A DNA stretch of 14,338 nucleotides, from NCBI GenBank assembly GCA_002452635.1, contig DKEU01000198.1:2243-16580 (forward strand). Reading direction: 5' to 3'. Of this stretch, positions 1-7,532 are shown one piece after another. Positions within the stretch are counted from its first letter, which is position 1. Each line of letters begins with the position of its first letter. A model generated the notes under the pieces. The model was given only the letters and a program-made list of their open reading frames with translations. It had not been told where the DNA came from and did not search any database. Source of the DNA: Desulfovibrionaceae bacterium UBA6814. GTDB taxonomy: Bacteria; Desulfobacterota; Desulfovibrionia; Desulfovibrionales; Desulfovibrionaceae. The position numbers and the translations under genes are program-made.

Positions 1-465
1 CCGGAGATGCGCACCATCACCCGGGTGGAGGGGGAGATCGCCGCCGCCCGCGCCAGTATCGAACAGCAGAAGATCCTCTTCCCGGTCTACCGGGAGCTCC
101 TGGCCGTGTACCAGAACGCCACGGCCGGAACCCTGCCCCGGGTGACGCGGGTCCCCCTGGCCCAGGGCGAGATGGGCGGCGTGGCCGCCACCATCGCGGA
201 CATGGCCCGGGAAAAGGGCCTGGAGGTGCGCTCGGTCACCCCCAACCCGGACTCCCTGGCCGCCGGCGGCGGGCTCATCTCCGTGCGCTGCGTTCTGGGC
301 GGCGATTTCACAGCCCTGCGCGCGTTCTATCTGGCCCTTGGCGCCTTGCCGTCCCTGGCCCACGTGGAGCGGCTCCAGGTGGAGGACGTGTACGCCGGCC
401 GGACCTACCGGCTGGACCTCTGGCTGGCGCTGGAAAACCAGGCCCGGAACGGGGTGAGTCGATGA
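1..465 (+). CDS. PilO/MshJ-like pilus inner-membrane assembly protein (5' partial)
   Basis: The reading frame is open from base 1, so this is the 3' part of a longer gene. The ATG at 7 has no visible ribosome site and lies inside a charged helical stretch, so it is probably internal; the N-terminal membrane anchor would lie upstream. What remains is a helical, coiled-coil-like segment (first ~40 residues), then a compact alpha/beta domain (strands around SVTPNP, LISVRCVLGGDF and the final YRLDLWLALEN, with the helix FTALRAFYLALGALPSL) that fits the ferredoxin-like fold of PilO, GspM and MshJ. These proteins form the periplasmic alignment complex that links the motor platform to the secretin. 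The stop codon overlaps the next start by ATGA, indicating translational coupling. The family call rests on fold pattern and gene order, since sequence identity in this family is low. Confidence 0.75.
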   Translation, partial: PEMRTITRVEGEIAAARASIEQQKILFPVYRELLAVYQNATAGTLPRVTRVPLAQGEMGGVAATIADMAREKGLEVRSVTPNPDSLAAGGGLISVRCVLGGDFTALRAFYLALGALPSLAHVERLQVEDVYAGRTYRLDLWLALENQARNGVSR

Positions 466-1001
466 AACGCCGCGAGATGGTCATCCTGTCCCTGGCCGCG
501 GTGGGAGCGCTCTACGCGGTCTGGGTTCTGTTCCTGGCCCCGCCGCCGGGCAAGGGCGCCGGGGCGGTGGTCCTGGACCGGGCCGGCCTGTCCAAGACCG
601 CATCGGAGATCCGGGAGAAGGTGGCCAAGAGCCAGCCTTCGGCCCTGGAGGCCTTTACCCTGGCCCGGGCCGCCAGCCCCTTCCCCCGCGATCCCTTCCA
701 CCGCACCACCGAGCCCGGCGAGGCGCCGGTTGCGGACGGCCAGCCCAAGGCCAGCTTCGTGTACAGCGGTTTCCTGCAGATGGAAGGGGAGCTTTTTGCC
801 ATCATCAACGGGATGGAGTACCGGGAAGGAGAGGAACTGGAGATGGTCGACTACTACCTGTCCCGGATCGAACGCAACAAGGTGACCATAGAACACCAAC
901 AGCCTGGCCAGGCCGCGTCCAGCCGGATCGTGGTTCCCCTGACGGTGGACGAAATCGAAGTGGACAAGAAGGAGAGCAATGGCAATGGGACCGCGCGATA
1001 G
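462..1001 (+). CDS. PilP/MshK/GspC-like periplasmic pilus protein
   Basis: A 179-residue protein with one N-terminal membrane segment (about residues 6-26, ending before APPPGKG), a helical linker, a PFPRDPF motif (73-79), and a small beta-rich domain at about 98-145 (FVYSGFLQMEGELFAIINGM onward) that resembles the homology region of GspC and PilP. Such proteins sit in the inner membrane and touch the periplasmic N-domains of the secretin, coupling it to the inner-membrane platform. It starts in an ATGA overlap with the PilO-like gene and overlaps the secretin gene by 23 bp, so the three are co-expressed. The position between mshJ-like and mshL-like genes argues for the MshK role. The protein is longer than typical MshK, and PilP is an equally fair name. 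Confidence 0.72.
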   Translation: MKRREMVILSLAAVGALYAVWVLFLAPPPGKGAGAVVLDRAGLSKTASEIREKVAKSQPSALEAFTLARAASPFPRDPFHRTTEPGEAPVADGQPKASFVYSGFLQMEGELFAIINGMEYREGEELEMVDYYLSRIERNKVTIEHQQPGQAASSRIVVPLTVDEIEVDKKESNGNGTAR

Positions 1002-2628
1002 ACTCCTGCGCGCCGGCCTGCTGGCCGTGGCTTGTTTGCTGTTCCTGGCCGCGGGCTGCGGCAAGAAGGACCACCCCGATCCCTTCATCGAGAAGTGGAA
1101 GCGGATGGCGGAGCAGTCCCAGGGCCATTCCCCGTCGCCGGCCAAGGCCCCGGAAGCGGCGGAGGACAAGGTGGAGGAGCCCGAGATGCTCGGGGCGGAA
1201 AACATCAAGCCCAAGCCCGCCCTGCCCACCACCCGGGTCACCATGCTCATGCGCGACGTGCCCATCCTGTCCATGATCCAGACCCTGGTGCGCAGCGCCG
1301 GGATAAGCGCCATGGTCAGCCCCAACGTGACCGGCACCAAGGTCAACGTGAACATCGTGAACATGCCCTGGGACCAGGTGTTCGTGGGCGTGCTGCGCAC
1401 TAACGGCCTGCGCTACGAGTGGGAGGGCGACATCCTGCGCATCATGGCCCTGGAGGACATCGAGCACGACATGAAGCTCGAGGACATCCAGACCAAGCGC
1501 CAGGCCCTGGCCGTGGCCGGCCAGCAGGTGGAGCCCATGTACACCTCGGTGGTGCGGGTCAAGTACGCCGACGCCCTGGTCATGTCGGAAAACCTGGCCA
1601 AGTTCCTCACCACCGGTGCGGACGGCAAGACCCGGGGGTCGGTGGTCCTGGACCCCCATACCAACTCGCTCATCATCCAGGCCGGGGCCACGGACGTGCG
1701 CCGGCTGGTCAAGCTGGTGAGCCGCCTGGACAAGCCCAGCGCCCAGGTCCGGCTCAAGGCCAACATCGTGGAAACCTCCACCGAGATCGCCCGGGAGCTG
1801 GGCGTGCAGTGGGGCGGCTCCTACACCCGGGTGCCCGTGGGCGGGGGGTCCAGCGACGCCCTGTTCCTGCGGCCGGGGGCCACCAGCACCTACAACCCCA
1901 CCGCCGACGTGCCCCTGTCCAGCACCTCCACCCTCACCACGGGCGCCCTGGGCGACGGCGTGGGCTTGAACTTTCCCGCGGAGAGCGTGCTCAGCGACCA
2001 GATCGGGGCGCAGGTGGGCCTGGCCTACGGCCTTGTGGGCGGCAACCTCCTGGAGCTCCAGCTCTCGGCCCTGCAGAAGGACGACAAGCTGAGGATCCTC
2101 TCCAGCCCGTCCATCACCACCCTGGACAACCAGATGGCCTTCACCGAGAACGGCGCCAAGGTCCCCTACGCAACCATAGACGAGGACGGCAACACCGAGG
2201 TCAAGTTCGAGGACGCGGTGTTGCGCCTGGAGATGACCCCGCACATCATCGACGACGAACAACTCAAGCTCAAGATCCTGGTCAAGAAGGACGAGGTGGA
2301 CACCAGCAACACGGTGCTGGGCAACCCCTTCATCAACAAGAAGCAGACCGAGACCACCCTCATCTGCCGCAACAACGAGACCATCGTCATCTCCGGGCTG
2401 ACCAAGAAGCTCACCACGAACAACGACACGGGCGTGCCCGGGCTCATGGACGTGCCCGTGCTGGGCTGGCTCTTCAAGAGCCAGGCCAAGAACGACACCA
2501 GCGAGGAAGTGCTCATCTTCATCACCCCCACCATCCTGGACCGCTGGAAGATGGAGGAGATGCAGAAGTCCCTGGAGCAGATCGAGAAGGAAATCGAGCA
2601 GGAGAAGGAACAGAAGGACAAGGGTTAG
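979..2628 (+). CDS. Type IV pilus secretin, lipoprotein (PilQ/MshL type)
   Basis: Outer-membrane secretin through which the pilus exits. The N-terminus is a lipoprotein signal with lipobox LAAGC (acylated Cys27, followed by Gly), so the protein may reach the outer membrane without a separate pilotin. Domains: an STN-type domain at about 84-150 (TTRVTMLMRDVPILSMI onward), a secretin N1-type domain at about 178-255, then the beta-barrel secretin domain to about 520, including a Gly/Ser/Thr-rich gate region near 285-325 and the conserved VPVLGWLFKS (492-501) followed by EEVLIFITPTIL. The last ~30 residues are a highly charged Glu/Lys helix. AAGGAG at 969-974 serves ATG 979 (spacing 4) or ATG 985 (spacing 10), so the start is uncertain by two codons. 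The absence of pseudopilin genes nearby argues against a type II secretion GspD. MshL-like gene order suggests an MSHA-type pilus. Confidence 0.93.
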   Translation: MAMGPRDRLLRAGLLAVACLLFLAAGCGKKDHPDPFIEKWKRMAEQSQGHSPSPAKAPEAAEDKVEEPEMLGAENIKPKPALPTTRVTMLMRDVPILSMIQTLVRSAGISAMVSPNVTGTKVNVNIVNMPWDQVFVGVLRTNGLRYEWEGDILRIMALEDIEHDMKLEDIQTKRQALAVAGQQVEPMYTSVVRVKYADALVMSENLAKFLTTGADGKTRGSVVLDPHTNSLIIQAGATDVRRLVKLVSRLDKPSAQVRLKANIVETSTEIARELGVQWGGSYTRVPVGGGSSDALFLRPGATSTYNPTADVPLSSTSTLTTGALGDGVGLNFPAESVLSDQIGAQVGLAYGLVGGNLLELQLSALQKDDKLRILSSPSITTLDNQMAFTENGAKVPYATIDEDGNTEVKFEDAVLRLEMTPHIIDDEQLKLKILVKKDEVDTSNTVLGNPFINKKQTETTLICRNNETIVISGLTKKLTTNNDTGVPGLMDVPVLGWLFKSQAKNDTSEEVLIFITPTILDRWKMEEMQKSLEQIEKEIEQEKEQKDKG

Positions 2629-2643
2629 CCCGCGCAGGCCCCA

Positions 2644-4443
2644 ATGCAGTATTTCGAGATCCTCAACCTCAAGAGCGAGCCGTTCTCCAACTCCCCGGAC
2701 CCGGAGTTCTTCTACGGCTCGCGCGAGCACGCCGAGTGCCTGCGCAAGGTGGAGATCGCCATTCGCCTGCGCCGCGGCCTGAACCTGGTCTACGGCGAGG
2801 TGGGCACGGGCAAGACCACCCTGTGCCGCCAACTCCTGCGGGTCCTGGCCCGGGACCGGGAGATCGTGGCCCACCTGATCCTGGACCCCTCCTTTTCCAC
2901 GGCGCGGGAATTCCTCACCGTGCTGCACCGCATGTTCCTGGGGGCGGAGCCCCCGGCCGTGGCCAGCGAGTTCGGACTCAAGGAGGCCATCAAGAACGCC
3001 CTGTTCCGCCTGGGGGTGGAGGAGGGCAAGACCGTGGTGCTCATCGTGGACGAGGGCCAGAAGGCCGGCGGCGAGTTCCTGGAGCTGTTGCGCGAGCTGC
3101 TCAACTACGAGACCAACGAGGCCAAGCTCCTGCAGATCGTGATCTTCGCCCAGCGGGAGTTTCTGCCCCTGCTCCTGGAGCGGCCCAACCTGGCGGACCG
3201 GGTCAACCTGTCCATGGAGCTGGGCCCCCTGGACCTGAGCGAGACCCGGGAGATGATCGCCTACCGCCTGAACAAGGCGGCCTCCACCTTCAAGGCCCCC
3301 CGGGTGTTCACCGAGGGGGCGCTCAAGGCCATCCACCAGGCCACTGGGGGATATCCCCGCAAGATCATCGGCCTGTGCCACCGAGTGCTCCTGGCCATGC
3401 TGGTGCAGAACCGCACCCGGGCCGACCGGCGCCTGGTGCGCACGGTGCTGGAGGGGGGAGGCCAGGCGGCTCCCCGCACCAATCCCGTGGCCCTGGCCGT
3501 GGTGGTGCTGACCCTGGCCCTGGCCGCGATTCTGGTGACCGGGGCGTTCATGGGACCTCGGACCGTGCCCGGCCGGGCCTACCGCTATTTCTCCTGGTGG
3601 GCCAACGAGGGCGTGAGCCAACTGTTCTCCGGGCGGATTCCCGATCGCGCCGGTCCCGCGGCCCCGCTGCCCGAACCCCGGCCCCAGGCCCAGCCGCATC
3701 CCCTTCCGGCGGACCCGCCGTCGCCCGCGCCCGAACCGGCCTCGCCGGCTCCTGCCGCCCCGGCCCCGGCCGAGCCCGCCCCGGCCCTGGACGCGGCCAA
3801 GCCCGCCCCGCCCCAGGCCGCTCCGCCCCTGCCGGCGCAGGCCGCTCCCGCCTCGGCCGCTCCGGTCCCGGCGGCAGCGGAGGAGGCTGTGCAGGCGCCG
3901 GCTCCCGCCGGGGGGGAAACCGTCGCGCCCTGGGCCGCGGACCTGCCCCCGGGATGCCCGCCCACCCTGGGCCGGCTGCGCATCGAGCGGGGGGAGATAC
4001 TCTCCGACGTCATCAGCAAGGTCTACGGCGTGTTCCGGGTGGTGCACCTGCGGCGGGTGGAGGCGGCCAATCCCCGCCTGCGCGACTCGGACCTGGTGCC
4101 TGCGGGCATGGCGGTGGCCCTGCCCAGCATTCCCATGCCCATGCCCGCCGCGGCCCGGGAGGGGCACTGGTTGCGCCTGGCCTCGTTCGCCTCCCTGCAG
4201 CCGGCCTGGGATTACGTGGCCGATGCGCCGGCCGGGGGGCCCAAGCTGCGGTTGGTCCCCTGGTGGACCCCGGCCGGGGGCCTGCGCTTCGAGGTGGTGG
4301 CGAGGGGGCCGTTCCAGGCTGCGGCAGCGGCGGAGGAAGTGCGCCAGAGCCTGCCCGGGGGCCTGGGGGAACAGGCCGAGGTGGTCCGGCTGGACGGCGA
4401 GGGTGCGGTCTTCTTCACCGACGTCGCGAACTGGAAGCTCTGA
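2644..4443 (+). CDS. ExeA/MshM-like AAA ATPase with periplasmic LysM-like and SPOR-like tail
   Basis: The N-terminal ~270 residues are an ExeA/GspA/MshM ATPase: opening motif YFEILNLKSEPFSNSPDPEF, Walker A GEVGTGKTT (51-59), and Walker B VVLIVDE (131-137, Asp136 and Glu137). A single membrane segment follows (about 280-303), then a Pro/Ala-rich linker (about 333-430). Next comes a short segment (about 448-494, RIERGEILSDVISKVYG to GMAVALPS) that reads as a LysM-like fold, and a C-terminal ~90-residue domain (506-599) that resembles SPOR in pattern. The inferred topology is a cytoplasmic ATPase with a periplasmic peptidoglycan-binding tail. In Aeromonas, ExeA with ExeB remodels peptidoglycan for secretin assembly, which fits the position 15 bp after the secretin gene. 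The ribosome site is weak (GCAGG before ATG). The ATPase call is firm; the two tail domains are tentative. MshN, which normally follows MshM in MSHA loci, is absent. Confidence 0.9.
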   Translation: MQYFEILNLKSEPFSNSPDPEFFYGSREHAECLRKVEIAIRLRRGLNLVYGEVGTGKTTLCRQLLRVLARDREIVAHLILDPSFSTAREFLTVLHRMFLGAEPPAVASEFGLKEAIKNALFRLGVEEGKTVVLIVDEGQKAGGEFLELLRELLNYETNEAKLLQIVIFAQREFLPLLLERPNLADRVNLSMELGPLDLSETREMIAYRLNKAASTFKAPRVFTEGALKAIHQATGGYPRKIIGLCHRVLLAMLVQNRTRADRRLVRTVLEGGGQAAPRTNPVALAVVVLTLALAAILVTGAFMGPRTVPGRAYRYFSWWANEGVSQLFSGRIPDRAGPAAPLPEPRPQAQPHPLPADPPSPAPEPASPAPAAPAPAEPAPALDAAKPAPPQAAPPLPAQAAPASAAPVPAAAEEAVQAPAPAGGETVAPWAADLPPGCPPTLGRLRIERGEILSDVISKVYGVFRVVHLRRVEAANPRLRDSDLVPAGMAVALPSIPMPMPAAAREGHWLRLASFASLQPAWDYVADAPAGGPKLRLVPWWTPAGGLRFEVVARGPFQAAAAAEEVRQSLPGGLGEQAEVVRLDGEGAVFFTDVANWKL

Positions 4444-4564
4444 TATAACACTATAAAAACATTTATGTTTTTATAATAAGCCGCGATCCCCTGCCGGGTT
4501 CTCCCTCCCCGGATGCGGGAACCCCGGAACGGAACGCGGCGAGCCGGCGAACAAGGACATCCGC
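4444..4564 (+). promoter_or_regulatory. Intergenic gap with AT-rich 11-bp inverted repeat and TATAAT
   Basis: This is the only sizeable gap inside the assembly cluster. It opens with an AT-only island in very GC-rich DNA. TATAAAAACAT (4452-4462) and ATGTTTTTATA (4465-4475) are perfect inverted arms around TT. A perfect TATAAT lies at 4472-4477, overlapping the right arm, but no convincing -35 sits 16-18 bp upstream. The element could be a weak terminator for the upstream genes, an operator, or part of an internal promoter for the pilB-pilC-activator genes. The remaining ~85 bases are GC-rich and end in AAGGA (4553-4557), a good ribosome site 7 bases before the ATG at 4565. Confidence 0.45.
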
Positions 4565-6268
4565 ATGCGGCAGTTGCGCAAGAAACTTGGCGAACTCATC
4601 GTGGAAGCCGGGCTCCTGACCCGGGAGCACCTGGACTCGATCCTGGCCGAGCAGCGCAAGAGCGGGCTCAAGCTCGGCCAGTTCCTCATCCAGCGCGGCC
4701 ACCTCAAGGAACAGCAGATAGTGGAGCTGGTGAGCCGGCAGTTGCGCATCGACGTGTACCAGCCGGACAAGCACCCCTTTGACGTGGGCCTGGACACCCT
4801 CATCCCGGTGGAGTTCGCCCAGAAGCACCGCCTGGCCCCCATCAGGCGCAAGGGGTCGCTGCTCACGGTGTGCATGGTGGACCCCATGGACATCGATGCC
4901 CTGGACGCCCTGGAGGTCCAGACCCGCCTGGAAGCCGACCCGCTCATGTGCACCGAGCACCAGCTGCAGGAGCTGACCTACGCCATCTACGGCCTGTCCT
5001 CGGACCTGGGCGAGGTCATGGAGGACATGGAGGGCATGAGCATCGAGTCCGAGTCCGGGGAGGCCCCGGGCGAGGACGTGGCCGTGACCTCCCTGCAGGA
5101 GATGGCGGACGAGGCCCCGGTGGTGCGCCTGGTCAACTCCATCCTGTCCCAGGCGGTGCGGGAGCGGGCCAGCGACATCCACGTGTCCCCGGAGAAGGGC
5201 AGCGTGCAGCTGCGCTTCCGGGTGGACGGCAAGCTGCGCGAAGTGCCGGCCCCGCCCAAGAACATCTTTCTGCCCATCGTGTCCCGCATCAAGATCCTGG
5301 CCAACATGGACATCGCCGCCTCCCGGGTGCCCCAGGACGGCCGCTTCACCTTCACCATGGAGAACCGGGAGGTGCACGTCCGGGCCTCGTCCCTGCCCAC
5401 CATCCACGGCGAGAATCTGGTCCTGCGCCTGCTCTACCGCACCGGCGAGGCCCTGGACCTGCCCGACCTGGGCCTGGACCCGCGGGACCTGCAGATCATG
5501 GCCGAGGTGGTGGAGAAGCCCTGGGGCATGATCCTGGCCACCGGCCCCACGGGTTCGGGCAAGACCACCACCCTCTATGCGCTGCTCAAGCGCATCAACA
5601 AGCCGGACATCAACATCGTCACCCTGGAGGACCCGGTGGAGTACCGGGTGGGCAAGATCCGCCAGGTGCAGCTCAACCGCAAGGCGGGCATGACCTTCGC
5701 CTCGGGCCTGCGCTCCATCCTGCGCCAGGACCCGGACACCATCATGGTGGGCGAGATCCGCGACGCCGAAACCGCGGGCATCGCGGTGCAGGCCGCGCTC
5801 ACCGGCCACCAGGTGCTCTCCACCCTGCACACCAACGACGCGGCCGGGGCCGTGACCCGGCTCATCGAGATGGGGGTGGAGCCCTTCCTGGTGTCCTCCA
5901 CCCTGCTGCTGGCCGTGGCTCAGCGCCTGGTGCGCCGCAACTGTCCCTACTGCCTGGAGGAGTACCGCCCTCCCGAGTCCGCGGTGGCGGCCCTGGGCCT
6001 GGACCAGACCCCGGGGGTGGTGTTCAAGCGGGGCAAGGGCTGCTACCGGTGCAACAACACGGCCTACATGGGCCGCACCGGGGTGTACGAGGTCCTGCCC
6101 GTGGACGAGATGGTGCAGGACATGATCCTGCGCCGGGCCTCGTCCACGGAGATCGGCCGGGCCCTGGTGCGCTCCGGCCGCATGCGCACCCTGAAACAGG
6201 ACGCCGCCCGGCTGGTGGCCGAGGGCGTGACCTCCCTGGAGGAGGCCGCCTCGGTGGTCCTGATCTGA
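4565..6268 (+). CDS. Type IV pilus assembly ATPase, PilB/MshE type with MshEN domain
   Basis: Hexameric cytoplasmic motor that powers pilus extension. The N-terminus carries two tandem 24-residue MshEN motifs (Lys7-Gln30 and Lys36-Gln59) separated by exactly five residues, the arrangement known for c-di-GMP binding in Vibrio cholerae MshE; the leading Arg of each motif is Lys here. The ATPase core has Walker A GPTGSGKTT (327-335), an Asp-box region (LEDPVEYRV), Walker B with Glu397 in MVGEIRDAET, and a His box (LTGHQVLSTLHTNDA). A tetracysteine zinc site is intact: Cys460 and Cys463 (CPYC), Cys493 and Cys496 (CYRC). Length (567 residues) is normal for PilB/GspE. The zinc site and extension-type organisation argue against the retraction ATPase PilT. 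The start is supported by AAGGA seven bases upstream. The next gene, for the platform protein, begins 31 bp after the stop. Confidence 0.95.
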   Translation: MRQLRKKLGELIVEAGLLTREHLDSILAEQRKSGLKLGQFLIQRGHLKEQQIVELVSRQLRIDVYQPDKHPFDVGLDTLIPVEFAQKHRLAPIRRKGSLLTVCMVDPMDIDALDALEVQTRLEADPLMCTEHQLQELTYAIYGLSSDLGEVMEDMEGMSIESESGEAPGEDVAVTSLQEMADEAPVVRLVNSILSQAVRERASDIHVSPEKGSVQLRFRVDGKLREVPAPPKNIFLPIVSRIKILANMDIAASRVPQDGRFTFTMENREVHVRASSLPTIHGENLVLRLLYRTGEALDLPDLGLDPRDLQIMAEVVEKPWGMILATGPTGSGKTTTLYALLKRINKPDINIVTLEDPVEYRVGKIRQVQLNRKAGMTFASGLRSILRQDPDTIMVGEIRDAETAGIAVQAALTGHQVLSTLHTNDAAGAVTRLIEMGVEPFLVSSTLLLAVAQRLVRRNCPYCLEEYRPPESAVAALGLDQTPGVVFKRGKGCYRCNNTAYMGRTGVYEVLPVDEMVQDMILRRASSTEIGRALVRSGRMRTLKQDAARLVAEGVTSLEEAASVVLI

Positions 6269-6299
6269 GCCCTCTTTGAGCCCTATCTGAGGTAGATGC

Positions 6300-7520
6300 A
6301 TGCCCACCTATACCTACCGCGGCTTCACCGAGAGCGGCACCGAGACCCGAGGCACGCTGGAGGCGGAGAACGAGCAGATGGCCATGGCCATGGTGGCGGC
6401 CAAGGGCCTCATCCCCTCGGCGGTGAGCAAGTCCGGCGGCGGGATGGACTTCGCCTGGCTCAAGAAGGCGTCCAAGAAGTCGGGCAAGGTCAAGGCCGCG
6501 GACCTCATCCTGTTCACCAAGCAGTTCCGCACCATGTTCCGGGCCGGCCTGTCCATCACCAAGCTCCTGGAGGTGCTGGAGCAGCAGACCGAGCACCAGG
6601 GGCTCAAGGACGCCATTGTCCGCATCACCCAGGACATCCGCCAGGGCAGCGCGCTGCACGAGGCCTTCCGCCGCCATCCGGCCATCTTCGGCAGCCTGTA
6701 CTGCAGCATGCTCCAGGCGGGCGAGTCCAGCGGTTCGCTGGTGGAGGTGCTGGAGCGGATGATCTACATCATCGAGCACGACTACAAGGTGCGCAAGCAG
6801 ATCACCTCGGCCCTCATCTATCCCGCGGTGGTGGTGGTCATGCTGGTGGGCGCGTTCATCTTCCTGCTGACCTTCGTGCTGCCCCAGTTCGTGGTCATGT
6901 TCTCCAAGGCCGGGGTGGCGCTTCCCCTGCCCACCCGGATCAACATGGCCATCTACGAGTTCCTCAAGGGCAACTGGCCCTTCGTGGTGGTCGGCTTCAT
7001 TGCGTCCGTGTTCGGGTTCATCGCCTGGTCCAAGACCAGGAACGGCCGCTACATCCTGGATACGGTCTTCCTGCGTTTCCCCCTGGTGGGGCCGGTGCTC
7101 CAGAAGGGGGCCATGTCCCGGTTCGCCAGCATCTTCGCCATTCTCCAGTCCAGCGGCGTGACTGTCCTGGAGTCCATCCGGGTCATCTCCGGGGTCATCG
7201 GCAACGTGGTCATCGCCCGGGAGTTCGACCGGCTGCGGGAGAAGCTGGAGGAGGGGAGGGGCATCTCGGGCCCGCTGCGCTCCTCGCGCTGGTTCCCGCC
7301 CATGGTCATCAACATGATCGCCATCGGCGAGGAGAGCGGCAACCTGGAGGAGATGCTGCGGGAGGTGGCCATGCACTACGACTTCGAGGTGGAGTACGCG
7401 GTGGGCCGGCTCACCGAGCTCATCACTCCGATCCTCACCGTGGGCCTGGCCGGGGTGGTGGGCTTCTTCGTGTTGTCCATCTACCTGCCCCTGGCCGACC
7501 TCATCAAGGCCATGAAATAG
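6300..7520 (+). CDS. Type IV pilus inner-membrane platform protein, PilC/MshG/GspF family
   Basis: Polytopic platform protein that the PilB ATPase is thought to rotate while pilins are added. It has the family's internal duplication: two T2SSF domains (about 68-190 and 271-393), each with the signature GExSGxLxExL (GESSGSLVEVL at 141-151; GEESGNLEEML at 343-353). Three membrane segments are visible at about 172-196, 225-244 and 374-396. The N-terminus (MPTYTYRGFTESG) matches the family start. At 406 residues it is full length. GAGGT (6289-6293) precedes ATG 6300 by six bases; a second ATG at 6296 is in another frame. The 31-bp gap before it contains a small repeat, TGAGCCCT at 6266-6273 and 6277-6284, the first copy including the pilB stop codon. 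Confidence 0.95.
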   Translation: MPTYTYRGFTESGTETRGTLEAENEQMAMAMVAAKGLIPSAVSKSGGGMDFAWLKKASKKSGKVKAADLILFTKQFRTMFRAGLSITKLLEVLEQQTEHQGLKDAIVRITQDIRQGSALHEAFRRHPAIFGSLYCSMLQAGESSGSLVEVLERMIYIIEHDYKVRKQITSALIYPAVVVVMLVGAFIFLLTFVLPQFVVMFSKAGVALPLPTRINMAIYEFLKGNWPFVVVGFIASVFGFIAWSKTRNGRYILDTVFLRFPLVGPVLQKGAMSRFASIFAILQSSGVTVLESIRVISGVIGNVVIAREFDRLREKLEEGRGISGPLRSSRWFPPMVINMIAIGEESGNLEEMLREVAMHYDFEVEYAVGRLTELITPILTVGLAGVVGFFVLSIYLPLADLIKAMK

Positions 7521-7532
7521 GCGACCGCAGCC

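Noticed and set aside
805..4167. Very long open frame on the minus strand (1120 codons) and similar long frames at 4463-6307, 6024-8798 and 9373-11019.
   Set aside because: Their products are low-complexity, His/Gly/Gln/Leu-rich and mirror well-recognised + strand genes; long antisense frames are expected in GC-rich coding DNA.
1419..4448. Long + strand open frame of 1009 codons across the secretin and ATPase genes.
   Set aside because: It is a shifted frame with a Gly/Pro/Arg/His-rich product, while the other frame encodes conserved domains over the same bases.
4472..4477. Stand-alone sigma-70 promoter at TATAAT.
   Set aside because: No recognisable -35 hexamer lies 16-18 bp upstream; an exact TATAAT in an AT-only palindrome can occur by chance.
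979..6268. Type II secretion system (GspD/GspE) instead of a type IV pilus.
   Set aside because: No GspG-K pseudopilin set or GspL-like gene is present, an MshEN-type motor and ExeA/MshM-like protein are, and the only pilin-like gene has a major-pilin layout.
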